Assembly (NCBI GenBank): GCA_947311265.1
Contig: CAMZKQ010000142.1
Coordinates: 1-8,514 of the forward strand
Reading direction: 5' to 3'
DNA from: an uncultured Chlorobiota bacterium
GTDB taxonomy: Bacteria > Bacteroidota > Bacteroidia > Bacteroidales > JAADGE01
DNA: 8,514 nucleotides
The notes under the pieces are model-generated. The model saw only the letters and a program-made list of their open reading frames with translations. It was not told the DNA's origin and did not search any database. Below are positions 1 through 6,582 of this stretch, one piece after another. Numbering within the stretch: position 1 is the first letter of the stretch; the number at the start of each line of letters is the position of its first letter. The position numbers were made by a program, and so were the translations under genes.

Positions 1-933
1 ATAAATCGTTTTTCTATTCAAGAGGAAGGGTTTATTTTCATCAGTACATTTTATTTTTTTATATTTTTTTATAAAGTCTGAAATTTGATTTTCGGTGGCT
101 TGTATATCTGCATTATTTAGTTTTATTTCGCTATTTCTAACTTTTCGTACCCCTTTAATCCAAGTTTTATAATCCCATATAAGTATTTGGTTATCAATGA
201 AATTTGAGTTTGTAAGCCCATCTAAACGGTGGGTAATAATGGGGTATAGGGTAAAGTTAGGGTTGTAGTTTTTAATTGGGTATACTTTAAGTTGTTTTTT
301 GTATCTCGAAAAATAAAGCATTGCCGAATCATAGTTTAGTTCTAATTCTTCGAGTTGTTTTTTTATTGCAATATCTGGGGCTAGGTATATTTTTTTGATG
401 GTCGAAAACTCTTTATTTATTTTTATAAATTGGCTTACACATTTATTGTAGCTCGAAATTGAGTTATTATAAGAGTTTGCAATTTTAAGTACATTTTTTT
501 CAAATTGATTAATATCGGTTAGCATAGAATCAATAAAAAGCCCAACTTCTTGGTAACTGACTTTTTTTTTAGCGTGTTTTATTTTGGCATTGCTGTAATA
601 TTCTCGGTTTCGCCGAGATTCTTCTGCCAATTTTTTGCTGGCCAAGCCAAAGTATAGTTTGGTATTGTATATAAAGAATTTTAGGTTGTCCAGCTCTGTA
701 AGAGGGTCTTTTTCTTTTGCCCATTTGTGGGCAATTAGCCCTAATTGGAAGTAGGCATTTGCAAAATCTGGTTTTTGTTTCTGGAAAGCTAAAAGTAGCG
801 TATAGGAGTTGTAGTCATTCCCTGCTAGTACTGTTTTATAAACGTCTTTGTATTTTATTCTTCGCTGGCTTTTGCCCTCTTGTTGTACAAAAAGAAAAAT
901 TAATATCGAAATTATAACAATTTTTAATTTCAT
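1..933 (-). CDS. Exported TPR-like helical protein of unknown function, 3' end beyond window
   Basis: An open frame runs without a stop from an ATG at 933 to the left edge, giving 311 codons; the C-terminus lies outside the window. The N-terminus (MKLKIVIISILIFLFVQ) is a signal peptide, with cleavage probably near the KSQ at residues 21-23, so the product should be exported to the periplasm or outer membrane. Residues about 28-100 are helical and resemble tetratricopeptide repeats, for example NAYFQLG at 59-65. Residues 100-210 are Lys/Glu/Asn-rich and helical, possibly coiled coil. I do not recognise a named family. The start lies 18 bases after the stop of the OmpA-like gene on the same strand, with an A-rich leader and no Shine-Dalgarno site, so the two are probably co-transcribed. 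By context it may work with the OmpA-like protein at the envelope. The reading frame is secure; the function is unknown. Confidence 0.85.
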   Translation of the reverse strand, partial: MKLKIVIISILIFLFVQQEGKSQRRIKYKDVYKTVLAGNDYNSYTLLLAFQKQKPDFANAYFQLGLIAHKWAKEKDPLTELDNLKFFIYNTKLYFGLASKKLAEESRRNREYYSNAKIKHAKKKVSYQEVGLFIDSMLTDINQFEKNVLKIANSYNNSISSYNKCVSQFIKINKEFSTIKKIYLAPDIAIKKQLEELELNYDSAMLYFSRYKKQLKVYPIKNYNPNFTLYPIITHRLDGLTNSNFIDNQILIWDYKTWIKGVRKVRNSEIKLNNADIQATENQISDFIKKYKKIKCTDENKPFLLNRKTIY

Positions 934-951
934 GGTTTTTATTTTAGAGGT

Positions 952-3006
952 TTAGTCTGTAATTTCAATAATTTTAAGTTCTACCCGCCTGTTTTTCGTC
1001 CTGTTTTCTTCGGTATTGGCAGGGAGGTATTTGGGTTCGGCTTTTCCATACCCTTTTGAGCTCAACTGGCTAATGGGTATGCCTTGCTCTACGATATAGT
1101 CTGCTACAGATTTTGCTCGTTTCCCCGATAATTTTACATTATAAGCCTGTGAGCCAACATCGTCGGTATGTGCGGCGATTTCCATTTTTATTTGTGGATT
1201 TTTTTTCATGAGTTTAATTACATTTTCAAGTTCTGAAAAAGACCTTTGGTCTAAATCTGCCGAGTTGAACTCAAAAATAATATCTTTAAGTTCAATTTTT
1301 GTAAGTGTTGTCAGCGGGACTAGTTTTGCTGTAATACTTGGGGTTTCTGCCGACTCGTCCTCTAAATCTAGAACCGTATTGTAAAACGCATAGCCTCTTG
1401 GGTTTACGCTAATTGCATATTTATTACCATCTCTTAAATTTACCGATATTTTCCCGTTTGCCCCAGTGGTAGCTGTAGTTAGGGTTCTTTCGTTGGTGCT
1501 AAGGTTGGTTATTTCAATGTCCACGGTAACGCCTTGCCCAGTTGCGGCATTTATTATAGCTATATCTACATCTACTTTTTTTACGTTGAGTTCTAAATCT
1601 CGCTCAAACTCGTCGAACTGTACGGTTCGGGATAGGTTTAAGTCAAAACTATTAGGTTCGTAAAATGGTTTTGATGCGGCAATGACATAGTTTTTCCCTA
1701 TTGGGAGGGTTATTTTATAGCGTCCTTGCCCAATTTTTGTAGAGAGGACTTTAATTTTTTTCCCACTTATTTTATCTAAAATTTCAATTTTAGAATCCAA
1801 TGGCTCGTAGATTTCCTTGTCGTAAATATTTAAAATTAAATCGACTGTTGAGTATAGCTGAACATTTTTGGTTATATCTGCGACCATATCTTTTCCGGTA
1901 GTTTCAAAATCGTAAAAAATATGGGAATAGCCTTTTCTAAAATATTCAACTCTGTATTTTTTTCCGGAATCGAATAAAATTCTATATTCTCCTGTTTTTT
2001 CATTGGCCTGTATTTCTTGTAAAATAACGGAGGTGTTGGGGTCGATAACTCTAATTTTGCTATAAAGTGGTTTTTTGGAGTAAAGGTCAGTTGTTTTGCC
2101 GTGTAGGTATATCATTTTCAGGGGGCGAAATTTTTCGGGCAAATCGACTGAGTAAACTTTTTCGGTTCTATTTTTCTTTTTTCCTTGCCCCCTAAGGAAG
2201 TACATTTTTTCGCCCATATAGTCGGTCGAAGGGAAAATTTCGTCGAACTCGCTATTTACTGAATCTACTGGTACAGGGTGAATCCATACATTTTTGGCGA
2301 GTTGCTTGGTAAAGTAAATTTGCATGCCATTTTCATCATCTCTAACGGTAGAGATAAATAGGGTTTTTCCATCGGCACAAATTCTTGGCGATCTATCGCA
2401 GCCATCATTTACTGGGGTGGGCAAGAGTACTGCTTTTTGCCATACTCTATTTTCTTTTTTTGCCATATATATTTTTGCACATTTATAGGCTTTTACTTTG
2501 CTGCCATCGTATAGGCGTGCAAAATAGAGTACTTTACCGTCGAGCGAGAGGCTTGGGTCGGTCTGGAAGCGGTCGGTTTCATTGATTGCCGTTGAGAGTT
2601 TTATAGGCTTATCCCAAACGCCTTCTATTTTGTGCAGGCTGTATATATAGCTAATCCCTGGTACGCCTCGTTTTCTAATGCTAAAATGGATAAGCGTTCC
2701 ATCTGCATTTAAAGAAGGAGATTCTATGATGTTTTCTTTTGAAAATGAACTGTTTACAGGCTCTACGGGTTGAGGGGTTTCCCAACTACCATTAGCTCCT
2801 TTTTTGGAAGTCATAACCAAGGTTGCACCATTGGCTTTTGCTACAAAAATGATATGCTTTCCATCGAAACTAATGCAGGGTGAAAATATTTTTTTACCTG
2901 GGATATTAACTTCATCTGGCAAAATAGTCTGTGCATTTAAGTTGGTAGCACAGAGGGTTAGAAAAAAGGCTAGCAGGAATAAATGTGTTTTTGATTGGGT
3001 TTTCAT
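952..3006 (-). CDS. OmpA-family protein with PD40 propeller and three CRD-like domains (PorE-like)
   Basis: This 684-residue exported protein probably anchors to peptidoglycan and may scaffold an envelope complex. Residues 1-26 are a signal peptide ending in NLNAQ, with no convincing lipobox. Five PD40-type motifs follow at about 42-56, 96-110, 150-164, 206-220 and 258-272 (pattern SP-S-DGK-IYF), suggesting a five-bladed propeller. Three consecutive beta-sandwich units resembling carboxypeptidase-regulatory domains occupy about 296-385, 386-472 and 473-562. The C-terminal OmpA domain (570-680) shows HTDD at 613-616 and the peptidoglycan-binding pattern N-x2-LS-x2-RA-x2-V at 623-634, with D615 and R630 the expected diaminopimelate contacts. 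The Bacteroidota type IX secretion protein PorE has TPR, propeller, CRD and OmpA parts; here the TPR part is absent and the next gene downstream is TPR-like. Equivalence to PorE is inference, because Bacteroidota encode many such OmpA paralogues. Confidence 0.9.
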   Translation of the reverse strand: MKTQSKTHLFLLAFFLTLCATNLNAQTILPDEVNIPGKKIFSPCISFDGKHIIFVAKANGATLVMTSKKGANGSWETPQPVEPVNSSFSKENIIESPSLNADGTLIHFSIRKRGVPGISYIYSLHKIEGVWDKPIKLSTAINETDRFQTDPSLSLDGKVLYFARLYDGSKVKAYKCAKIYMAKKENRVWQKAVLLPTPVNDGCDRSPRICADGKTLFISTVRDDENGMQIYFTKQLAKNVWIHPVPVDSVNSEFDEIFPSTDYMGEKMYFLRGQGKKKNRTEKVYSVDLPEKFRPLKMIYLHGKTTDLYSKKPLYSKIRVIDPNTSVILQEIQANEKTGEYRILFDSGKKYRVEYFRKGYSHIFYDFETTGKDMVADITKNVQLYSTVDLILNIYDKEIYEPLDSKIEILDKISGKKIKVLSTKIGQGRYKITLPIGKNYVIAASKPFYEPNSFDLNLSRTVQFDEFERDLELNVKKVDVDIAIINAATGQGVTVDIEITNLSTNERTLTTATTGANGKISVNLRDGNKYAISVNPRGYAFYNTVLDLEDESAETPSITAKLVPLTTLTKIELKDIIFEFNSADLDQRSFSELENVIKLMKKNPQIKMEIAAHTDDVGSQAYNVKLSGKRAKSVADYIVEQGIPISQLSSKGYGKAEPKYLPANTEENRTKNRRVELKIIEITD

Positions 3007-3025
3007 TGGTTTTAATATTTTGCAT

Positions 3026-3060
3026 TCTTTGGTAATTTATAACTTATTAATTACCAAAGA
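3026..3060 (-). promoter_or_regulatory. Perfect 12-bp inverted repeat between the small membrane gene and the OmpA-like gene
   Basis: The arms TCTTTGGTAATT (3026-3037) and AATTACCAAAGA (3049-3060) are perfectly complementary around an 11-base loop. On the minus strand the repeat begins one base after the stop of the 34-residue gene and ends 19 bases before the ATG of the OmpA-like gene. No run of U follows the stem in that direction, so it is not a standard intrinsic terminator. It could be a partial terminator or attenuator, an RNA processing or stability element setting the ratio of the two products, or an operator. The structure is seen directly; the role is inferred. Confidence 0.5.
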
Positions 3061-3061
3061 T

Positions 3062-3166
3062 TTACTTTTTATTTTTTTTCTTTACTGAAAGTACAAAAAT
3101 GACAATTATAACAATTATCATTACCACAAAGGCGACTAATTTTAATAGGGTAAGGAAATCAAACAT
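3062..3166 (-). CDS. Small single-pass membrane protein, 34 residues
   Basis: An ATG at 3166 opens a 34-codon frame ending in TAA at 3062-3064. The product has a short N-terminal segment (MFDFLTLLKL), one strongly hydrophobic helix of about 20 residues rich in Val and Ile (about 11-28), and a basic tail ending KKKNKK. This is the pattern of a small inner-membrane protein with its tail in the cytoplasm. A consensus Bacteroidota -7 box lies 60 bases upstream, and the OmpA-like gene starts 55 bases downstream on the same strand, so it may be the first gene of that operon. I do not recognise a family. Such frames can arise by chance in AT-rich DNA, but the clean helix-plus-basic-tail layout and the promoter position favour a real gene. 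It could be a membrane partner or regulator of the genes that follow; this is inference. Confidence 0.5.
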   Translation of the reverse strand: MFDFLTLLKLVAFVVMIIVIIVIFVLSVKKKNKK

Positions 3167-3225
3167 TGGTATTATTTTAGAGTTTAAATGGATTAGAATA
3201 ATAAACACAAGATTTTAATAAAATA

Positions 3226-3233
3226 CAAATTTA
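3226..3233 (-). promoter_or_regulatory. Bacteroidota -7 promoter box upstream of the small membrane gene
   Basis: On the minus strand this reads TAAATTTG, a full match to the Bacteroidota -7 consensus TAnnTTTG. A start of transcription about 7 bases downstream (near 3219) would give a leader of roughly 50 bases to the ATG at 3166. No clear TTG lies at the expected -33 distance, so the call rests on the -7 box and its position. It would serve the small membrane gene and probably the OmpA-like and TPR-like genes beyond it. Confidence 0.4.
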
Positions 3234-3242
3234 TTTTATTTC

Positions 3243-3275
3243 TTGATAAAAAGTATTCCATTATTTATATTTTTG
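3243..3275 (+). promoter_or_regulatory. Candidate promoter of the DUF2809 gene
   Basis: A TTG at 3243-3245 and TATTTTTG at 3268-3275 match the Bacteroidota -33 (TTG) and -7 (TAnnTTTG) elements, with 22 bases between them, near the upper end of the accepted spacing. Transcription would start near 3282. That leaves almost no leader for the GTG at 3286 but about 20 bases for the ATG at 3304, which supports the ATG as the start. T-rich DNA makes chance matches possible. Confidence 0.4.
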
Positions 3276-3303
3276 TTTTTTTAGTGTGCTATACCTCTTA
3301 TTT

Positions 3304-3696
3304 ATGTTAAAATTTAGAAGAAATGATTTTTTTCTTGCCATTATCCTTTTTCTTATAGAAGTTGTAATTGCCATTTATGCAAAAGATAAAATTATTCGCC
3401 CTTATGGTGGTGATTTTCTTGTTGTGATATTTTTATATTATTCAATACGCTCTTTTGTAGATATTGCATACTGGAAAATAGCCCTTGCCGTTTTGCTGTT
3501 GGCTTATGTGTTAGAGATTGCTCAATATTTTAAGTTGGCCGAAAGTTTAGGCGTTTCTAAGTATCCAGTTGCAAAACTATTAATCGGCAGTACTTTTGAG
3601 TTTTTGGATATGCTTGCTTACACCGCTGGAATAGGGGGTGTACTTTTTGTTGAAAGATACAGAAAAAGAAAGACTAAAAATACTATCCCTCTGTAA
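3304..3696 (+). CDS. DUF2809 family integral membrane protein
   Basis: This 130-residue protein is almost entirely membrane-embedded, with about four hydrophobic helices near residues 7-26, 36-54, 57-76 and 97-115 and a basic cytoplasmic-type tail (RYRKRKTK). Family hallmarks I recognise are IRPYGGDFLVV (31-41), VLEIAQYF (69-76) and GSTFEFLDMLAYTAG (95-109), which fit DUF2809, a VanZ-like small membrane family of unknown biochemical role. I prefer the ATG at 3304 to the in-frame GTG at 3286 because the candidate promoter leaves no room for a leader at the GTG and the family normally begins just before the first helix. It is transcribed alone and converges on gldE, overlapping its 3' end by 14 bases. 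Family assignment is good; function is unknown. Confidence 0.85.
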   Translation: MLKFRRNDFFLAIILFLIEVVIAIYAKDKIIRPYGGDFLVVIFLYYSIRSFVDIAYWKIALAVLLLAYVLEIAQYFKLAESLGVSKYPVAKLLIGSTFEFLDMLAYTAGIGGVLFVERYRKRKTKNTIPL

Positions 3697-4993
3697 TTTT
3701 AACTTTTACTTTCTTGATTTTTCGATTATCGGCAGACGTTATTATAAACTTAAATTGCTTATACTCAATTAGTTCCCCCTTCCTTGGTATTTCTCCTTTT
3801 AGCTCTAAGATAAGCCCACCCAAGGAATCGGCATCGCCACGTATCTTTTCAAAAGTGCTTTCAGATGAGCTTATAATTTTATAAAACTCGCTTAACTGTG
3901 TTTTTGCTTCAAAGATATAAGTAAAGTTATCAATTTTTGTGAAAAAATTCTCCTCATCGTCCGACTCATCAGTTATTTCGCCAACAATTTCTTCCAAAAT
4001 ATCTTCCAGAGTAACAAGCCCTTGCAAGCCACCATATTCGTCCGAAATTAATGCCATGTGTATTTTCTTTTTCTGAAAATCTTTTAGTAAATCATTAATT
4101 TTACGGGATTCTGGCACAAAATAAGGTGGGTGTATTATGGCTTGCCAATTGAAATTACTCTCTTCAAAATGTGGCAATAAATCTTTAATGTACAATACCC
4201 CTTTAATATTATCTAGCGTTTTTTCATACACTGGGATACGAGAATAGTTGGACTCTACGACCATAGAAAGAACTTTCCCCATAGTAAAATTCATACCCGC
4301 AGCTACAATGTCTATGCGGGGTTTCATTATTTCGGTAACGTCTGTGTTACTGAATGTTACAATACTTTCTAGAATTTCTTTATCTTCCTTTATGTCCGAT
4401 TTGGCAAGCTCTAGGGCGTGGGATAAATCTTCTACCGAAATATTCTGCTTTACTTTTAATCGTTTGTTTACAAACGAAGTGGAGCTGACCAGTATGCCAC
4501 TCACAGGGCTTACTAATTTTGAGATTACAGTAAGTGGCATGCTCATTTTTATTGCAAAACTAAGCCCTGCGTGTGTGGCATACACTTTTGGTATTATCTC
4601 GCCAAAGAGTAGTAATAAAAAGGTAACAAGTCCTATCTGGATAATTAATCCTAAAACAACTGAAGCAGAAAAATCGACAATAGCTGCTGTAAGAAATGAG
4701 GATAAAATTACGATACCTACATTTATGAAATTGTTGGCTATCAGTATAGTAGCGAGTAATTTTTCGGGTCTGGCGAGCAGGCTTATTACCGCCATGGCGG
4801 GTCGGTCTTTTCTCTCTTTCAATCCGTTTATCTCCTTTGGGGAGAGGGAAAAAAAGGCGACTTCGGAGCCAGAAATTAATGCCGAAGAAAAAAGTAATAC
4901 TGCAAAGGCAATAATTCCAGCTATTGCTCCACCAGAAATGGGTTTAAAAATGACCTCGATTAAAATCCCGGTTATATAAGGGTCTGGTTCCAA
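3683..4993 (-). CDS. gldE: GldE-type gliding-motility-associated CNNM/CBS/CorC membrane protein, TTG start
   Basis: Numbered from the TTG at 4993 the product is 436 residues. A DUF21/CNNM membrane domain covers about 20-175, with SGSEVAFFSLS (41-51), NNFINVG (87-93) and FGEIIPK (130-136). Two CBS domains follow: the first near 222-278 with SRIPVY (251-256), the second near 286-340 with DEYGG (318-322) and EDILEEIVGE (330-339). A CorC_HlyC domain occupies about 351-433. GldE is a Bacteroidota protein related to CorC ion-efflux factors; in Flavobacterium it is tied to GldD, gliding and type IX secretion. The upstream ssb neighbour fits this assignment. The frame extends to another TTG at 5089, but that codon lies in a terminator loop. 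No ATG precedes residue 67, and the chosen start gives an (M)EPDP N-terminus, which I recall as typical of the family. The gene stops at TAG. No gldD follows. Confidence 0.85.
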   Translation of the reverse strand: MEPDPYITGILIEVIFKPISGGAIAGIIAFAVLLFSSALISGSEVAFFSLSPKEINGLKERKDRPAMAVISLLARPEKLLATILIANNFINVGIVILSSFLTAAIVDFSASVVLGLIIQIGLVTFLLLLFGEIIPKVYATHAGLSFAIKMSMPLTVISKLVSPVSGILVSSTSFVNKRLKVKQNISVEDLSHALELAKSDIKEDKEILESIVTFSNTDVTEIMKPRIDIVAAGMNFTMGKVLSMVVESNYSRIPVYEKTLDNIKGVLYIKDLLPHFEESNFNWQAIIHPPYFVPESRKINDLLKDFQKKKIHMALISDEYGGLQGLVTLEDILEEIVGEITDESDDEENFFTKIDNFTYIFEAKTQLSEFYKIISSSESTFEKIRGDADSLGGLILELKGEIPRKGELIEYKQFKFIITSADNRKIKKVKVKITEG

Positions 4994-5066
4994 GTTATAA
5001 TAGTTAGATGAAGCTTTAGTGGATAAAAAAATCCAGTTAAAATTAAAAATAATCTTTACTAATAAT

Positions 5067-5109
5067 AAAAAATCTGAAATTATCTGCAAGCAGTAAGTTC
5101 AGATTTTTT
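5067..5109 (-). terminator. Intrinsic terminator after ssb
   Basis: Perfect 12-base arms (AAAAAATCTGAA at 5067-5078 and TTCAGATTTTTT at 5098-5109) enclose a 19-base loop that can add a few inner pairs. Read on the minus strand, the stem has an A-tract before it and ends in six T followed by more AT-rich sequence, the usual layout of an intrinsic terminator and possibly bidirectional. It begins 57 bases past the ssb stop. The stem is poor in GC, so efficiency is uncertain. It separates ssb from gldE, and the TTG at 5087-5089 lies in its loop. Confidence 0.65.
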
Positions 5110-5166
5110 CTTTATTCAATTTTAAGCCATAAAAATGAGTGAGTTAGCAGTGTCTAAAAAAGTGGT

Positions 5167-5634
5167 TTAGAATGGTAAGTCGTCAAGCTCGCCCATATCG
5201 CCACCTTCAAAAGCCTGTGTTTCTTCAGTTTTAGTAGTGTTAGTTTGTTGCTGTGTACTCGGTGTTGAAGTCGTTGGGCTCTTCTGATAATTACCTCCTC
5301 CTTCTTCACCTTTGCCACCAAGCATTTCCATATTCCGAGCTACAACTGTTGTAAAGTATTTTGTAACTCCATCTTTTTCATATTGTTGGTATGAAATCTT
5401 GCCTTCGATAAAAAGTTTAGCACCTTTTTTTACATACTGCTCTACAACTTTGGCTAATCCTCTCCAAATCACTATATTATGCCATTCTGTATTGGTTACT
5501 TTTTCGCCATTTTTATCTTTGTAAGATTCGCTTGTGGCAAGGCTAAATTTTGCAACAGGGACATCTTCTTGTACATAAGTTATTTCTGGGTCGTTCCCAA
5601 CGTTGCCAATTAGCATTACTTTATTTAATCCCAT
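5167..5634 (-). CDS. ssb: Single-stranded DNA-binding protein
   Basis: This 155-residue cytoplasmic protein binds single-stranded DNA as a tetramer during replication, repair and recombination. The OB fold covers about residues 1-107, with the family start NKVMLIGNVGNDPEI (4-18), the TEWHNIVIW segment (49-57) carrying aromatic DNA-contact residues, and KLFIEGKISYQQYEKDG (73-89). A disordered Gly, Gln, Thr and Ser-rich linker (108-143) leads to the acidic tip GELDDLPF (148-155), the docking site for partner repair and replication proteins. The length is usual for Bacteroidota. The start is the only ATG ahead of the conserved region and lies about 25 bases from a predicted transcription start. 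The exonuclease gene lies 72 bases upstream and gldE downstream beyond a terminator. Confidence 0.97.
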   Translation of the reverse strand: MGLNKVMLIGNVGNDPEITYVQEDVPVAKFSLATSESYKDKNGEKVTNTEWHNIVIWRGLAKVVEQYVKKGAKLFIEGKISYQQYEKDGVTKYFTTVVARNMEMLGGKGEEGGGNYQKSPTTSTPSTQQQTNTTKTEETQAFEGGDMGELDDLPF

Positions 5635-5663
5635 TTTGTGTTTTTTTAGTTAAAATAATTTTG

Positions 5664-5692
5664 CAAATTTACATTCTTTTTTTTTATCACAA
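5664..5692 (-). promoter_or_regulatory. Promoter of ssb (Bacteroidota -33/-7 type)
   Basis: On the minus strand a TTG (5690-5692) is followed after 18 bases by TAAATTTG (5664-5671), a full match to the Bacteroidota consensus TTG, about 19 bases, TAnnTTTG. Transcription would begin near 5658, giving a leader of about 24 bases. It lies in the gap between the exonuclease and ssb, so ssb can be transcribed independently of the exonuclease. This is the best promoter match in the window. Confidence 0.65.
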
Positions 5693-5706
5693 AATAAAAA
5701 CTCAAA

Positions 5707-6303
5707 TTATGATAAGTTTGGCTTATGCTCATTTTCTAGGCAGGTGTAGATTTTGTAGCCTACCCAAGCATCTGTAGCAGCATATTTCAATTGCGAGCTA
5801 GATAATTCGGGGGTTTCCCAGTTGGTAAGCCGTTGCGATTTTGAAATCCTGAACCCTAACACATTGCCAGTTATTTTTGCCAAAGCCGCATCTTCTATCC
5901 CAAACTGGGTAACATAAGTTTGTAGCTCGACAAAGCCACCGGGGGTAAATTGCCGGTATTTTTGCAAGCCTTTAATATCGTCCCGAATTGCCGCCCCAGC
6001 CTTTACAACTTGTTCGCTAGCAAGTATTTCCGATAACTCTTTTGGAAACCCAAGCATGTTAAGGCGGAAAATATATGCCGTATTTTTACCCGAGAGTTGC
6101 AAAAGTGCCACTTTATACCTCACCCCTTTTTTAAAGGCAGGTCGGGTTTCGGTATCAAAACCAAGCACTTTTTCGCCTCTAAGTTGGGCTAAATGCTTTT
6201 GAAATTCTACTTCTGTACAAATCACTTCAATCTTGCCCTCAAAAGATTTTAAAGGCAAATTAAGTAAGTCTTCTTTGGATATTTTTGCTAATAATGGGTT
6301 CAT
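5707..6303 (-). CDS. DEDDy 3'-5' exonuclease domain protein (RNase D / WRN-exonuclease-like)
   Basis: This 198-residue protein is essentially a single DEDDy exonuclease domain, which removes nucleotides from the 3' end of DNA or RNA using two metal ions. The motifs are clear: Exo I FDTE at 49-52 (D50, E52), Exo II in GAAIRDDIKGL at 103-113 (D109 probably the ligand), and Exo III YAATD at 174-178 (Y174, D178). All four acidic residues and the tyrosine are present, so it should be active. RNase D proper has HRDC domains after the exonuclease and is much longer; their absence makes this more like the compact WRN-exonuclease-like proteins common in Bacteroidota. Its substrate cannot be told from sequence. 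It is followed 72 bases later by ssb on the same strand, suggesting a loose nucleic-acid-maintenance grouping. The start is an ATG after an A/T-rich leader. Confidence 0.9.
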   Translation of the reverse strand: MNPLLAKISKEDLLNLPLKSFEGKIEVICTEVEFQKHLAQLRGEKVLGFDTETRPAFKKGVRYKVALLQLSGKNTAYIFRLNMLGFPKELSEILASEQVVKAGAAIRDDIKGLQKYRQFTPGGFVELQTYVTQFGIEDAALAKITGNVLGFRISKSQRLTNWETPELSSSQLKYAATDAWVGYKIYTCLENEHKPNLS

Positions 6304-6316
6304 TAATTTTAAGTGT

Positions 6317-6344
6317 ACTTACAAGAGTACTAAACTTTGTAAGT
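6317..6344. repeat. 8-bp inverted repeat in the leader of the exonuclease gene
   Basis: ACTTACAA (6317-6324) and TTGTAAGT (6337-6344) are perfect complements around a 12-base spacer, 14 bases upstream of the exonuclease ATG. It could form a weak hairpin in the mRNA leader or be a site for a dimeric repressor. The arms are short and AT-rich, so chance is possible. The rest of the 279-base divergent intergenic region shows only a candidate minus-strand promoter and no convincing gene. Confidence 0.3.
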
Positions 6345-6390
6345 CTTTATTTTTATAATTTTATATTTTATGAATTTAAGCTAACAATTG

Positions 6391-6420
6391 TAAAAGTATA
6401 AAAATATCTGGAATATCAAA
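6391..6420 (-). promoter_or_regulatory. Candidate promoter of the exonuclease gene
   Basis: On the minus strand TTTG (6417-6420) is followed after 18 bases by TACTTTTA (6391-6398), seven of eight positions of TAnnTTTG. It would give a leader of about 80 bases that contains the inverted repeat at 6317-6344. The last G of the -7 box is missing and the region is very AT-rich, so this is tentative. Confidence 0.3.
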
Positions 6421-6582
6421 ATTTATATAATAGTAACAGCTTCAAATGAAAAAAAACGGCTTACTTTTAACATCTCTTTCTTATCATATAATTATTTAAG
6501 GACTATTTATTCCAATAATTAAAAAATTATGTATATAATTGCAGATAAAAAGATATTTAACCCAACAATTAACACCAATAAC

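Noticed and set aside
717..917. Plus-strand open frame opposite the partial TPR-like gene
   Set aside because: The minus strand carries a 311-codon frame with a signal peptide and helical repeats over the same bases. The plus-strand frame has no such support.
3667..3714. Possible bidirectional terminator between DUF2809 and gldE
   Set aside because: The stem is only 6 plus 5 pairs with a 2-base bulge and a loop of about 24 bases, and lies within both coding regions. It is too weak to call as a feature.
4248..4979. Long plus-strand open frame opposite gldE (243 codons)
   Set aside because: It lies wholly antisense to a well-conserved gene and its translation shows no recognisable domain, so it is a frame shadow.
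5020..5035. Short inverted repeat TGGAT/ATCCA around an A-run upstream of gldE
   Set aside because: Arms of five bases flanking a homopolymer are expected by chance in this composition.
6446..6499. A 17-codon plus-strand frame (MKKNGLLLTSLSYHIII) upstream of the superoxide reductase, possibly a leader peptide
   Set aside because: It is short, shows no run of regulatory codons, has no clear ribosome site and no attenuator hairpin follows it. Chance frames of this size are common in such AT-rich DNA.
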